NCBI RefSeq assembly: GCF_019656335.1
Contig: NZ_BPLZ01000002.1
Location: forward strand, 242,904 to 306,903
Direction of reading: 5' to 3'
DNA: 64,000 nt
Source: Pseudomonas sp. NCCP-436
GTDB taxonomy: Bacteria > Pseudomonadota > Gammaproteobacteria > Pseudomonadales > Pseudomonadaceae
In this document: one piece after another, positions 52,675-62,286 of the stretch
Numbering within the stretch: position 1 is the stretch's first letter
How the letters are laid out: every line of letters starts with the position of its first letter
Notes under the pieces: generated by a model
What the model saw: only the letters and a program-made list of their open reading frames with translations
The model's database searches: none
What the model was told of the DNA's origin: nothing
Made by a program: the position numbers and the translations under genes

Positions 52675-54117
52675 ATGACTGCCAGCATCTTCTGGTACGA
52701 CTATGAAACCACCGGTATCAACCCCCGCTGTGACCGACCGTTACAGGTGGCCGGCATTCGTACCGATGAGGCACTCAATCCCATTGGCGAGCCGTTGAAC
52801 CTCTACTGCAGGCTCAGTGACGATATTCTGCCGCATCCGGCGGCCGTACTGGTTACCGGTATTGGCCCGCAGGTGCTCAAGGCGCGGGGGCTGGACGAGG
52901 CCGACTTCGTTACCCGAGTGCATGCGCAGCTGGCGCTTCCCGGAACCTGTGGTGCGGGCTACAACACCTTGCGTTTCGATGATGAGGTCACTCGCTACAG
53001 CTTCTACCGCAATTTCTTCGACCCTTATGCTCGTGAGTGGCAGGGCGGCAACAGCCGCTGGGATCTGATCGATCTGGTGCGCACGGCCTACGCTCTACGG
53101 CCGGAGGGAATCGACTGGCCGCAGGAAGACGGGCGGGTGACGTTGCGTCTGGAGCAGTTGACGCGGGCTAACGGTATCGACCACGGCCAGGCGCACGACG
53201 CTCTCTCCGATGTGCGCGCCACCATAGGTCTGGCGCGCCTGCTGCGCGAGCGCCAGCCGCGCCTGTATGCCTTCCTCTACCAGTTGCGCAGCAAGCATCG
53301 CGTGCTGGAACAGATCCGCTTGTTACAGCCGCTGCTGCATGTTTCCGGGCGCTTTTCGGCTGCACGTCACTACCTGGCGCCGGTGCTGCCGTTGGCCTGG
53401 CATCCGCGCAATCGCAATGCCCTGATTGTCTGCGACCTGCAGGCTGATCCGAGCGTGCTGTTGGAGCTGGATGCCGAGACCCTGCGTAGTCGCCTGTATA
53501 CCCGACGTGAAGAGCTGGAAGAGGGGCAGGCACCGGTTCCGTTGAAGCTGCTGCATATCAACCGTTGTCCGGTGGTTGCTCCGGTGTCGGTACTGCGTGA
53601 TTCGGACCGGCAGCGTCTGCAGCTGGATTGGACGCTCTGCGAACGGCACGCGCAATGGCTCAGGGAGCATCAGGCTCTCTGGCAGGAAAAACTGGCGCTG
53701 ATTTACCAGGATGAGTCGTTTGCTTCTGTCATCGATCCGGAACAGCAGCTTTACGATGGCTTTATCGGGGACCGCGACCGGCGTCTGTGCGAGCAGGTGC
53801 GCAGCAGCGCGCCGGAGGAGTTGGCTGCGCGTCACTGGCCTTTCGATGATCCGCGCCTGCCCGAGTTGCTGTTCCGTTACCGGGCTCGCAACTTTCCAGG
53901 CAGTCTTTCCGAGAGCGAGCGGCAACGTTGGTTCGATTTCTGTCGCCAGCGCCTGAGCCTGGCAGAGTTCGGCGCGCCCAATACTCTGGAGCAATTCCGC
54001 CAAGCGCTGGAAACGGTGCGAGCCACTTGCAGTCAGGAACAGCTGTCGTTGCTGCAGCAATGGCTGGCTTATGCTGAAGGTTTGCAGAAACGTTATCTGA
54101 GCGGTGAGCGAAAGTGA
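52675..54117 (+). CDS. sbcB: Exodeoxyribonuclease I
   Basis: Single-strand-specific 3'-5' exonuclease of recombination and mismatch repair, 480 residues. It has the DEDD exonuclease pattern: FWYDYETTG near residue 9, GYNTLRFDDEVTRYSF near residue 95 and HGQAHDALSDVRATIGLARL near residue 180. The C-terminal part matches the SH3-like and helical domains of ExoI. AGGAAG precedes the ATG. Confidence 0.96.
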   Translation: MTASIFWYDYETTGINPRCDRPLQVAGIRTDEALNPIGEPLNLYCRLSDDILPHPAAVLVTGIGPQVLKARGLDEADFVTRVHAQLALPGTCGAGYNTLRFDDEVTRYSFYRNFFDPYAREWQGGNSRWDLIDLVRTAYALRPEGIDWPQEDGRVTLRLEQLTRANGIDHGQAHDALSDVRATIGLARLLRERQPRLYAFLYQLRSKHRVLEQIRLLQPLLHVSGRFSAARHYLAPVLPLAWHPRNRNALIVCDLQADPSVLLELDAETLRSRLYTRREELEEGQAPVPLKLLHINRCPVVAPVSVLRDSDRQRLQLDWTLCERHAQWLREHQALWQEKLALIYQDESFASVIDPEQQLYDGFIGDRDRRLCEQVRSSAPEELAARHWPFDDPRLPELLFRYRARNFPGSLSESERQRWFDFCRQRLSLAEFGAPNTLEQFRQALETVRATCSQEQLSLLQQWLAYAEGLQKRYLSGERK

Positions 54118-54399
54118 CCAATCAGACAGGGACGCATGGAGGAAAGCTGAGGCTGCTCAAATAATGGCGATTGACTGGTAGTGCTGTCGAAATTGGAAAG
54201 CACATCTCTAGAGAAGTTATTCCGCTCGGGAGGGTTTTCGATAAACCTAATCTGGTGAATCCACGTGGTATTGCAGAAGTCTGCAGTTCAGGCGCGCGGA
54301 GATGGCGACGGGCGAAAAAATTTCCTGATGGGCTTTTCACTGTGCGGTACTGGGCAGCCTTTTTACGATATGGAAACCGTGCCGCCTCGATGGGGCCAT
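54118..54399. other. Intergenic region between sbcB and mvaT
   Basis: About 280 bases without a convincing gene: short frames here lack ribosome sites and family motifs. The composition is more AT-rich than the flanking genes. Only the terminator at its right end is recognisable. Confidence 0.4.
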
Positions 54400-54429
54400 A
54401 AAAAACGCCAACAAAGGCTGGCGTTTTTT
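54400..54429. terminator. Bidirectional terminator between sbcB and mvaT
   Basis: AAAAAACGCCA and TGGCGTTTTTT form an 11-base stem with an eight-base loop, giving T-tracts in both directions. It lies 15 bases after the mvaT stop. Confidence 0.8.
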
Positions 54430-54443
54430 GCAGCAAGGGAAGC

Positions 54444-54818
54444 TTAGCCCAGCAGAGTGGCCCAGCTTTCAACCACGTCGGCGCCCCATTTGACTTTCCA
54501 TTCTTTCAGAGTCTTGTGATTGCCGCCCTTGGTTTCAATCACTTCGCCGCTGTGTGGGTTCTTGTACTGCTTAATTTTGCGCGCGCGCTTGGCGACCGGC
54601 TTGCTGGCGCGCACGTTCTTGCCGGACTTGACGGTTTCAGGATCAAGCAGGGCAATGATATCGCGCAGGGATTTTTGATATTCGCCCATCAGTGCGCGCA
54701 GTTTGCCTTCGAACTCCAGTTCTTTCTTCAGCTTGTCGTCTTGCGACAGGCTTTTCAGGCGTTCTTGCAGCTCCCTGATATTTTCTTCGATACTGCGGTA
54801 TTCGGTGATCAGCGACAT
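54444..54818 (-). CDS. mvaT: MvaT, H-NS-family xenogeneic silencer
   Basis: Nucleoid protein that binds AT-rich DNA and silences acquired genes; the pseudomonad counterpart of H-NS. It has 124 residues: an N-terminal coiled-coil oligomerisation region (about 1-60, with LQERLKSLSQDDKLKKELEFEGKL broken across helices) and a C-terminal DNA-binding part with YKNPHSGEVIETKGGNHKTL and EWKVKWG. The start at 54818 is chosen because AAGGT lies eight bases before it, while the ATG two codons upstream overlaps that site. The 280-base upstream region is AT-rich, fitting autoregulation. Confidence 0.96.
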   Translation of the reverse strand: MSLITEYRSIEENIRELQERLKSLSQDDKLKKELEFEGKLRALMGEYQKSLRDIIALLDPETVKSGKNVRASKPVAKRARKIKQYKNPHSGEVIETKGGNHKTLKEWKVKWGADVVESWATLLG

Positions 54819-55096
54819 GGACATTACCTTGGCGTGAATTAGTTGTGGCTGTGTACAGTGAAGTAATAGTAATCAGGCCTCATAAGCAAGTAAACACCGT
54901 ATAAACAAATAACTTCGCAGCAGTGCTACGACATGTTGCCAAAAACCATTACTAATATGGCATCTTGCAAACCTTGAAAAAGTTCAGCGACAGTCGCAGG
55001 TGGGCTGTTGCTCGAAGGCTATTGCGCTGGCTGCTGCAGTTTTGCCGATGCCTCGTTAGAATGTGCGACTTTTGCGCCTTCACTGGGGTTATCTAT

Positions 55097-55948
55097 ATGC
55101 GCACTTTCAGGCTAGTCATTTCCTGTCCGGATCGCGTCGGTATCGTTGCCAAGGTCAGTAGCTTCCTGGCGACCTACAACGGCTGGATCACCGAAGCCAG
55201 CCATCATTCAGATACCCAGAGTGGCTGGTTCTTCATGCGCCACGAAATTCGTGCAGACTCGCTGCCGTTCGATCTGGACGGATTCACTCAGGCCTTTGCG
55301 CCCATTGCCCGCGAGTTTTCCATGGAATGGCGCATCACCGATTCTGCGCGCAAGAAGCGCGTGGTATTGATGGCCAGTCGTGAATCACACTGTCTTGCCG
55401 ATCTGCTGCACCGCTGGCACAGCAATGAATTGGACTGCGAAATTCCCTGCGTGATTTCCAACCACGATGATTTGCGCAGTATGGTGGAGTGGCACGGTAT
55501 TCCTTACTACCACGTACCGGTCGACCCGAGTGACAAGGCTCCGGCTTTTGCCGAGGTGGAGCGCCTGGTGGCCGAGCACAATGCCGACGTGGTGGTGTTG
55601 GCGCGCTATATGCAGATCCTGCCGCCTGCGCTATGTCGCGAGTATGCGCAGCGAATCATCAATATCCACCACAGCTTCCTGCCATCCTTCGTTGGGGCCA
55701 AGCCCTACCATCAGGCCTCGCGTCGCGGAGTCAAACTGATTGGTGCCACTTCGCACTATGTGACGGAAGAGCTGGATGCCGGGCCGATCATCGAACAGGA
55801 CGTGGTGCGCGTGTCGCACCGAGACGATATCGAGGAAATGGTGCGGCTCGGTAAGGATGTGGAGAAGATGGTTCTCGCCCGTGGTCTACGCTATCACTTG
55901 GAGGATCGGGTTCTGGTGCATGACAACAAGACGGTCGTGTTCGACTGA
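55097..55948 (+). CDS. purU: Formyltetrahydrofolate deformylase
   Basis: Hydrolyses 10-formyl-tetrahydrofolate to formate and tetrahydrofolate, balancing one-carbon pools and feeding PurT. The protein is 283 residues: an N-terminal ACT domain (TFRLVISCPDRVGIVAKVSSFL) and a C-terminal formyltransferase-like domain with NIHHSFLPSFVGAKPYHQA and the catalytic aspartate in VTEELDAGPIIEQD. The start at 55097 is preceded by GGGGTT; upstream in-frame sequence is not conserved. Confidence 0.95.
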   Translation: MRTFRLVISCPDRVGIVAKVSSFLATYNGWITEASHHSDTQSGWFFMRHEIRADSLPFDLDGFTQAFAPIAREFSMEWRITDSARKKRVVLMASRESHCLADLLHRWHSNELDCEIPCVISNHDDLRSMVEWHGIPYYHVPVDPSDKAPAFAEVERLVAEHNADVVVLARYMQILPPALCREYAQRIINIHHSFLPSFVGAKPYHQASRRGVKLIGATSHYVTEELDAGPIIEQDVVRVSHRDDIEEMVRLGKDVEKMVLARGLRYHLEDRVLVHDNKTVVFD

Positions 55949-55998
55949 TCAGCCGGCACCAGTACTTCGCCAGGAGGTATAGCGCCAGGAGGTTGTGC

Positions 55999-56427
55999 AT
56001 GCTCAGTTCCATCAAGGTTCGGGACTATATGACCCGGCATTTGGTGACCTTTCGCGCCGAGACCGACTTGTTCTGTGCGATTCATCGGCTGCTGGAGCAC
56101 CGCATTTCCGGCGCCCCGGTAGTTAATGAGCAGGGTGAACTGATTGGCCTGCTGTCGGAAGGAGATTGTCTGAACGGGATTCTTTCCGGAGCTTATTACG
56201 AGGCCACAGGGGGGACTGTCGGTGCCTACATGACCCGGGCTGTGGAAACAGTATCGCCGGAAACCGATATCATCGAGGTGTCCCAGCGTTTTCTGCGCGG
56301 GCACCGTCGGCGCTTTCCGGTAGTGGAGGAGGGGCGTCTGGTCGGACAGATCAGCCGTAGCGATGTGCTGCGCGCTGTCAAATCCATTGCTCAGCATGAT
56401 GACAACTGGGAGCTGAGGAGCCATTGA
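55999..56427 (+). CDS. Tandem CBS-domain protein
   Basis: Stand-alone pair of CBS domains (142 residues), a module that binds adenine nucleotides and senses energy state. Domain one runs VRDYMTRHLVTFRAETDL to LIGLLSEGDCL (about residues 6-55), domain two VGAYMTRAVETVSPETDI to LVGQISRSDVLRAV (about 75-128). The start at 55999 has AGGAGG seven bases upstream; a TTG two codons earlier is less likely. Partner unknown. Confidence 0.9.
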   Translation: MLSSIKVRDYMTRHLVTFRAETDLFCAIHRLLEHRISGAPVVNEQGELIGLLSEGDCLNGILSGAYYEATGGTVGAYMTRAVETVSPETDIIEVSQRFLRGHRRRFPVVEEGRLVGQISRSDVLRAVKSIAQHDDNWELRSH

Positions 56428-56606
56428 GCGACGATCCACTGGAGCGGGCAACCGCCAAGGCGCCTCCGACCCTGGGCGAAGGCTGTGTGCGGCGTTTTGA
56501 TCCGGATGCATTGAGCGACTCAGCCGGAACCGAGTTTGCAGACGCTGCCGAGCTATGGCGCAGGCTGCAGGAAGATTCGAAGGAAAACGACGAGCAGGAT
56601 GGCTGA
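56424..56606 (+). CDS. Small acidic protein coupled to the CBS gene
   Basis: A 60-residue, acidic, probably disordered product from a TTG start at 56424 that overlaps the CBS stop by four bases; GAGGAG lies just upstream. It contains GEGCVRRFDPDALSDSAG and ends in a charged tail EDSKENDEQDG. I recognise no family. Support is the coupling and ribosome site only. Confidence 0.45.
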   Translation: MSDDPLERATAKAPPTLGEGCVRRFDPDALSDSAGTEFADAAELWRRLQEDSKENDEQDG

Positions 56607-56620
56607 GCCTTGTCCGAGAC

Positions 56621-56641
56621 GGGCGCGAAAAGCTCGCGCCC
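56621..56641. terminator. Hairpin between convergent genes
   Basis: GGGCGCGA and TCGCGCCC pair perfectly over eight bases around AAAGC, between the small ORF and the chemoreceptor's 3' end. It lacks a clear T-tract. Confidence 0.5.
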
Positions 56642-56669
56642 GCCTGTTCAGCTCACGGCAGTTGCCCGA

Positions 56670-58547
56670 TCAGATGCGGAAGCTGTCGACCAACTGCTTG
56701 AGGCGTTCTGCCTGCTGTTCCAGATCTGCGCAGGCGCGCAGGGTCGCCTGCAGGTTTTCCACGCCTTCCTGATTGAGGGTATTGATCTCGGTGATATCCA
56801 TGTTCAGCGACTCGATCACCGAGGTCTGCTCTTCGGTGGCGGTGGCCACTGACTGGTTCATTCCGTCGATTTCGCCAATGCGTGCAGTTACGGTTCCCAG
56901 GCGCTCGCCAGCCTGGTTGGCGATGTTCACGCTGTCCTCGCTGTAGCGTTGGCTTTCGGTCATGGTGGTGACCGATTCGCGCGAACCGACCTGCAGTTCT
57001 TCGATCATTGTCTCGATTTCCTGCGCCGACTCCTGGGTGCGGTGAGCCAGGTTGCGTACTTCATCGGCTACTACGGCGAAGCCACGTCCGGCTTCGCCGG
57101 CTCGTGCCGCTTCGATGGCTGCGTTGAGCGCCAGCAGGTTGGTCTGCTGGGAAATGCTCTTGATCACTTCGAGAATCTGGCCGATATCCACGGTCTTGCT
57201 GTTGAGGTTCTCTATCTTGTTGCAGGCATCGCTGATCTTTTGCGAAAGCTCGTTCATCGAGCGGATGGCCTGCTGCACCACTTGCCCGCCATCCTCGGCT
57301 TCGTGTCGGGCGTCGGTTGCCTGTTTTGAGGCTTCGGCGGCGTTTCGGGCAATCTCCTGAGCTGCGGCGCCGAGCTGATTGATTGCTGCCGCCACGCTGT
57401 TGGTTCGGCTGGCCTGCTCGTCGGAGTTGGCCATTGAGGAGTTGGAGGCTCCTAGCACCAGTTTGGCGACTTCGTTGACCTTGGCGGTGGCTTGGGAGAC
57501 TTCACGGATGGAGCCATGGATGCGTTCGACGAAGCGGTTGAATGCGTTGCCCAGGGCTCCGAACTCATCATTGGATTGAATGCTCAGGCGCTTGGTCAGG
57601 TCACCCTCGCCCTGGGCAATATCCTCCATGGCCCGGCCCATGGCATGCAGGGGCTGCATCAGTGCGCGGATCAGTACGCCAAGCAGAGCAATGATCAGGA
57701 TCACTGCGATGATCGTGGCGATGATGGCGGAGGCGCGGAACTCGGTCAGCATGGAGTAGGCACTGGCTTTGTCGACGGACAGGCCTACGTACCAGTTTAC
57801 CGACGGCAGGCCGGTGATCCGGCTGAAGGTGTAGATGCGTGACTGACCGTTGTAGTTGACTTCGCTGATGCTGTTATCGATCGTCGGACTGTTTTGTGCA
57901 AAGACCTCCTTGAGGTTTTTCATTACCAGGCTTTGATCCGGATGTACCAGGACTGTCCCGTCCTGACTTACCAGGAAGGCATAGCCGATGCCGTCCAGTT
58001 TCAGAGTGCTAAGGATTTCGATCAGGGTTTTCAGGCTTAGATCACCACCGACGATGCCGACAGAATCTGCCGGAGTTGCGATGGTGACAGTCAGCGCGCC
58101 GGTGCCAGCATCGACGTAGGGTTCGGTGAGCGTGCTGCCACCGGCCTGTTGAGCTGCGCTGTACCAGGGGCGCTTGCGGGGATCGTAGTCAGCGGGCAGA
58201 TCGTCTGCGGGGTACTGGTAGAAGCTGCCTGATGTAGTACCCAGGTAGATGGATGTGAAGGTGCTGGTCAGGCTTTTGTGCCCCAGTGCGCGCTTGGCGG
58301 TTGCTTCTCCGCCATCGTGGCTGATGGCTTCGGCCGTGTTTTCGACCAGCAGAATACGACCGGAGAGCCAGTTGCTGATATTGCTGGAGGTGACATCACC
58401 CATTTCGCGCAGGTAGCTTTCCAGATCATCGCGAATGGCGTTACGTTGCAGGACATCGTTGTACAGACTGAAGAGGGTGAAGGCGGTAACCACGACTAGC
58501 GATGCTGCCAGGAGGATCTTATGGCGAAATTGCAGGTTCTTAGTCAT
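56670..58547 (-). CDS. Methyl-accepting chemotaxis protein, PctA-like amino-acid receptor
   Basis: Membrane chemoreceptor, 625 residues: helix one (about 10-30), a periplasmic dCache_1 sensor (about 35-270), helix two (about 275-300), HAMP (about 300-352) and a signalling domain with the tip [31 protein letters not shown] (written here only as a region, about residues 460-490). The amino-acid-binding motif of PctA-type sensors is intact: Arg126, Trp128, Tyr129, Tyr144, Asp146 and Asp169. It should bind L-amino acids and signal through CheA. Confidence 0.93.
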   Translation of the reverse strand: MTKNLQFRHKILLAASLVVVTAFTLFSLYNDVLQRNAIRDDLESYLREMGDVTSSNISNWLSGRILLVENTAEAISHDGGEATAKRALGHKSLTSTFTSIYLGTTSGSFYQYPADDLPADYDPRKRPWYSAAQQAGGSTLTEPYVDAGTGALTVTIATPADSVGIVGGDLSLKTLIEILSTLKLDGIGYAFLVSQDGTVLVHPDQSLVMKNLKEVFAQNSPTIDNSISEVNYNGQSRIYTFSRITGLPSVNWYVGLSVDKASAYSMLTEFRASAIIATIIAVILIIALLGVLIRALMQPLHAMGRAMEDIAQGEGDLTKRLSIQSNDEFGALGNAFNRFVERIHGSIREVSQATAKVNEVAKLVLGASNSSMANSDEQASRTNSVAAAINQLGAAAQEIARNAAEASKQATDARHEAEDGGQVVQQAIRSMNELSQKISDACNKIENLNSKTVDIGQILEVIKSISQQTNLLALNAAIEAARAGEAGRGFAVVADEVRNLAHRTQESAQEIETMIEELQVGSRESVTTMTESQRYSEDSVNIANQAGERLGTVTARIGEIDGMNQSVATATEEQTSVIESLNMDITEINTLNQEGVENLQATLRACADLEQQAERLKQLVDSFRI

Positions 58548-58709
58548 GTCGAGAGCGTCCGAGAGCCTTTAAACGTTCAGATTGGGATCGTCCGTCGCGT
58601 GCAACGGTTTTTTCGCTGAGTCCGGATGATGCTTAAGGCGTGATTCGTTATCGTCCTGTCACTACTATCGGCTCAATAGCAGTAAAGCTTTAAACGGAGA
58701 GATGGCAAG

Positions 58710-60188
58710 ATGCCTTTAGCTGCGCAGTTGATATTGGGGGCCGGCGTTGACGGTCAGCCTGTGGGGCAGCCTCTGCGGCTGGCTAACCGTCATGGTCTGA
58801 TTGCCGGCGCCACCGGTACGGGTAAGACCGTTACATTGCAGCGTCTGGTGGAAAATTTCAGCGATGCCGGTGTGGCCGTGTTCGCCGCTGACGTAAAGGG
58901 CGACCTGTGCGGATTGGGCGCGGCCGGAGCGGCGCAGGGCAAGGTTGCCGAGCGTATCGCCACTATGCCGTGGCTGGAGCACCGTGGGCAGGCTTATCCG
59001 CTGACTCTGTGGGATGTCCATGGACAGAGTGGGCACCCGCTACGTACTACGCTCAGCGAGATGGGGCCTTTGCTGCTTGGCGCTCTGCTGGAGTTGAGCG
59101 AAAGCCAGCAGGCGGCGCTCTATGCGGCGTTCAAGGTGGCGGATCGTGAAGGCTTGCTGCTGCTGGATCTGAAGGATCTCAAGGCATTGCTGGGGTATTT
59201 GCGAGATTCGCCGCAAGTGCTCGGTGAGGACAGTGCGTTGTTCACCAAGGCATCGGCTCAGGCGCTGTTGCGTCGTCTGGCCGGCCTTGAGCAGCAGGGC
59301 GGTGAAGCCCTGTTCGGTGAGCCGGCACTGCAGCTTGAGGATCTGCTGCAGCCGGATCGGGACGGCCGTGGACGGGTGCATCTGCTCGATGCGACCCGTC
59401 TGGTGCATGAGTCGCCCAAGGTATATGCCACCTTCCTGCTCTGGCTGCTGGCCGAGCTGTTTGAGCAGTTGCCGGAAAGGGGGGATGCCGACAAGCCGGT
59501 GTTGGCGCTGTTTTTTGATGAAGCGCACCTGTTGTTTCAGGACACCCCAAAAGCCCTGCAGGAGCGTCTTGAGCAGGTGGTTCGACTGATTCGTTCCAAG
59601 GGGGTGGGCGTGTACTTCGTGACCCAGTCTCCAGGAGATTTGCCGGACGCTATCCTGGCCCAGCTGGGCCTGCGCATTCAGCATGGTCTGCGTGCTTTCA
59701 CTGCACGGGAGCAAAAGGCGCTGCGGGCCGTGGCTGACGGTTTTCGTCCGAATCCGGCATTTGATAGCCTCAGTGTTCTGACCGAGCTGGGCATTGGCGA
59801 AGCGCTGGTGGGGACTCTGGAGGACAAGGGCACGCCGGCCATAGTGCAGCGGGTGGCCATTGCCCCGCCGCAATCACGTATCGGCCCGCTGGGCGGCGCG
59901 GAGCGTGAGCAGATCGTGCGGGATTCGCCTTTGCGTGGACGTTACGATCGGGTCATCGATCGAGAGTCAGCCTATGAGCTGCTCACCACACGAGCGAAGT
60001 CGGAGCGTGAGAAGACGGCTCCCCTGCCCACCCCGACAGGGCAGAAAGGCAGTACCGGACTGAGTGAGATGGCTGGTGAGATGATCGGCAGTGCGATGAA
60101 GAGCGCGCTGCGTCAGGCTGCGAATCAAATCGGCCGGCAGTTGGTGCGTGGCCTACTGGGATCGCTGACGGGTACGCGCAAGCGCTGA
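58710..60188 (+). CDS. HerA-like ATPase, DUF853 (YjgR) family
   Basis: P-loop ATPase of 492 residues related to the HerA/FtsK helicase-translocase group; E. coli homologue YjgR. Walker A GATGTGKTVT is at about residues 32-41, Walker B LALFFDEAHLLF near residue 266, and a sensor-like FVTQSPGDLPD near residue 305. The C-terminal tail is alanine-rich and basic. The physiological role is not established. GGAGAG precedes the start. Confidence 0.88.
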   Translation: MPLAAQLILGAGVDGQPVGQPLRLANRHGLIAGATGTGKTVTLQRLVENFSDAGVAVFAADVKGDLCGLGAAGAAQGKVAERIATMPWLEHRGQAYPLTLWDVHGQSGHPLRTTLSEMGPLLLGALLELSESQQAALYAAFKVADREGLLLLDLKDLKALLGYLRDSPQVLGEDSALFTKASAQALLRRLAGLEQQGGEALFGEPALQLEDLLQPDRDGRGRVHLLDATRLVHESPKVYATFLLWLLAELFEQLPERGDADKPVLALFFDEAHLLFQDTPKALQERLEQVVRLIRSKGVGVYFVTQSPGDLPDAILAQLGLRIQHGLRAFTAREQKALRAVADGFRPNPAFDSLSVLTELGIGEALVGTLEDKGTPAIVQRVAIAPPQSRIGPLGGAEREQIVRDSPLRGRYDRVIDRESAYELLTTRAKSEREKTAPLPTPTGQKGSTGLSEMAGEMIGSAMKSALRQAANQIGRQLVRGLLGSLTGTRKR

Positions 60189-60196
60189 GAACCGGA

Positions 60197-60223
60197 GCGG
60201 GGCGGCAAACCGTGCTGCCCCGC
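60197..60223. terminator. Bidirectional terminator after the DUF853 gene
   Basis: GCGGGGCGGC and GCTGCCCCGC form a ten-base stem (one G-T) with loop AAACCGT, between convergent genes. No T-tract. Confidence 0.55.
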
Positions 60224-60233
60224 CAGAGGCTAC

Positions 60234-60482
60234 TCAGCTGGCCTCGTTGTGGCTGGCAAGCCACTCTTCGCTTTCGCGGGCAGCTTCCAGGCGTTCCCGA
60301 CGTTCTTTCTCGATACGCTCGAGTTCCTTGTCGAAGGCCTGATCGAGCAGGCTGGGTTTCTTGCGCCAGGGCTTACGGTCCGGTTCCGGTTGAGCGGCAT
60401 AGGTGATGATCTCACCGCCGTAAACATCCTTGTAACGTTGCGCCTGGCGCTCAAGTTCAGCGCGCAGTTCGTCTTTCGTCAC
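60234..60482 (-). CDS. Small highly charged protein
   Basis: An 82-residue product from GTG at 60482, chosen because AGGAA lies six bases upstream; a much longer frame upstream shows no ribosome site or conserved composition. The C-terminal half is a Lys/Glu/Arg-rich helix ([20 protein letters not shown]), probably a coiled coil. The middle has [25 protein letters not shown] across two segments. I do not recognise a family. Confidence 0.6.
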   Translation of the reverse strand: MTKDELRAELERQAQRYKDVYGGEIITYAAQPEPDRKPWRKKPSLLDQAFDKELERIEKERRERLEAARESEEWLASHNEAS

Positions 60483-60888
60483 TAGTGTTTCCTGTTGTGC
60501 TTTTGATGATCGTCCGCCATGACGGGTAAAGCGTGGCGCTTCACTGTTAGAGTCAAGGCTCGATGCCATGCCGTGGGACAGTGTTAGGCGGCAGTTCCGG
60601 TCTTTAACCACGACGTCTCGCCGCACCTCGTACCGGTTTGGATGCCGGTTTGTCGTGAAAAGTTGCAGTGTGCAACGGCCGGATATTATGAGGAATCTCC
60701 GCAGTCTGTTCCAGACGCACGATATCGAGCGTTTTTGGAGCCCATATGGATGTCTGCGACGCAGTAGGGACACCAGCAACTACAGAGTAGGCATGCTCAA
60801 CCTTTCGGGATCGATGGCGCCTCGAACCACCAAATGCCTGACTGCCAGCCGAGTGTGGCTGTGGCAAGGCAGACGAGGCGCTGCAGGG
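60483..60888. other. Intergenic region without clear gene
   Basis: About 400 bases between two minus-strand genes. Frames here are open by chance but lack ribosome sites and family motifs. It should contain the promoter for the small charged gene. Confidence 0.4.
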
Positions 60889-61794
60889 TCAGCGCCGATA
60901 GGCCAACAGGGCGACGCCGCTGACCACGATCAGCCCGCCGATCACCTGCAGGCTGCCCAGCACCTGGTCGAGAATTAGCCAGCCGAGCACCATGCCGGCT
61001 ACCGGCTCCATGTTCATCACTGGTGAGTTTCGGGCGATGTCCAGCCGTGGCATACAGATGAACAGGGTGGAGAATGCCACGCCGTACAGCAGCACGAGGA
61101 ACAGCAGGGCGATCCAGCCGCTTTCGGAGGTAGGCAGTGCCAGGCTGCCGGGCAACAAGTCGCTGACGCCTAGCAGGGCTGAGCTGGTGAATACCACCAG
61201 GAGCGTCAGCATGCTGCGTACGGATCCGGCGATTTTCGACAGCCGGTGTTCGGTGATCCACAGCGCTACTGAGAAGGCGGTAGCCGCAGTGAGGCCAAAG
61301 AGAATGCCGGTCAGCCACTGGCTGTCGGCGGAGATGCCTGCAGTCAGACGCGTTGGGATGTCCAGCACCAGAACCAGCCCGAACAGAATCATGCCCATGA
61401 TGCCGATGGCTTGGCGGGTCGGCGCCGGGCCGCCCAGAGCCCAGCTAAGCAGGGCAAGCAGCATTGGCGACAGGTTGACTACCAGCAGTGCCAGCGCTAC
61501 GGGGATACGGGCGACTGCCGAATAGATGCAGAAGCTCTGGATGGTTATCAGCAGGCCGAGCAGGATTTGCCAGTTCCAAGTGGATCGTCCCAGCTTCAGT
61601 GGTTCGCGTCGGCATAGCACCAGAGCTGCCAGTGCCACCAGGGTAACGCCGGCCCGGCAGAGCATGGCTAGCAGCAATCCTGTGTTGTGGTCAAAGGCAA
61701 TGCGTGCGGCGACGTGGTTGCCAGCGAAGAGCCAGGCCACCATTGCGAGAGTCAGAACGGCAAGATGACGGGGAAAGGGGGAGGGGCGGTGCAT
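60889..61794 (-). CDS. EamA/DMT-family permease
   Basis: Drug/metabolite transporter superfamily protein of 301 residues with ten predicted membrane helices in two EamA repeats. Repeat one begins LTLAMVAWLFAGNHVAARIAF and includes LLGLLITIQSFCIYSAVARIPVALALLVVNLSP (as a region, about 80-115); repeat two ends with PVAGMVLGWLILDQVLGSLQVIGG. Exported substrate unknown. The ATG at 61794 is preferred over TTG six codons earlier. Confidence 0.9.
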   Translation of the reverse strand: MHRPSPFPRHLAVLTLAMVAWLFAGNHVAARIAFDHNTGLLLAMLCRAGVTLVALAALVLCRREPLKLGRSTWNWQILLGLLITIQSFCIYSAVARIPVALALLVVNLSPMLLALLSWALGGPAPTRQAIGIMGMILFGLVLVLDIPTRLTAGISADSQWLTGILFGLTAATAFSVALWITEHRLSKIAGSVRSMLTLLVVFTSSALLGVSDLLPGSLALPTSESGWIALLFLVLLYGVAFSTLFICMPRLDIARNSPVMNMEPVAGMVLGWLILDQVLGSLQVIGGLIVVSGVALLAYRR

Positions 61795-62286
61795 GACGAA
61801 AAATCCTGTCAATCATTGTCCGAAATACTGGTTCTATTTAAGTCGCCGACCTTACGGAAGGCTTTTCGCAGCATATCCGTGGCTGCCAGAGCTGTCTGGG
61901 GAAAATACAGGGGGAGATGAGCGCCTGCTATCGGAACAATGAGCGGAATCAGGTGGGTGAGAGGCAGTGCTTTCACTCTGATTTGCTGTTCACCTTGCTT
62001 CTGATGGCACATTGCTAATATGTGCCTGGACCAGGCTTAAAGGGTGCACCATTGATTGCAGGATGCTGTGCAGCATGGTGTGAGCCTTTAATGCCCAGGC
62101 TGAAGCAGGGCAGAAACGCAGTATTGCTTCGGTTTGAGAGACTTGTGAGGGCGGCCGTTGCTGTGAGGAGTCGAGGGGCTGGCGAAGACCACCGAGTGAC
62201 AGGGGGCAGGAAAAACGGAGCGGTGTTGCCGGAGACAACGCTCAGGTGCCTATATGGCGGCGTATTGGTCTACCCCAAGCTAAAAC
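61795..62286. other. Intergenic region, possibly with a decayed ORF
   Basis: About 490 bases. A 67-codon minus-strand frame at 61809-62012 encodes IPLIVPIAGAHLPLYFPQT and KAFRKVGDLN, which reads more like protein than chance, but it has no ribosome site and no family I can name. The rest shows no gene. It may hold remnants of a lost gene plus promoters for the flanking minus-strand permease. Confidence 0.35.

Noticed and set aside
54171..54401. 76-codon ORF between sbcB and mvaT
   Set aside because: It begins at a non-ATG codon with no ribosome site and ends in the terminator region.
60568..60978. 136-codon plus-strand ORF between the charged protein and the permease
   Set aside because: No ribosome site, no recognisable family, and it runs antisense into the permease 3' end.
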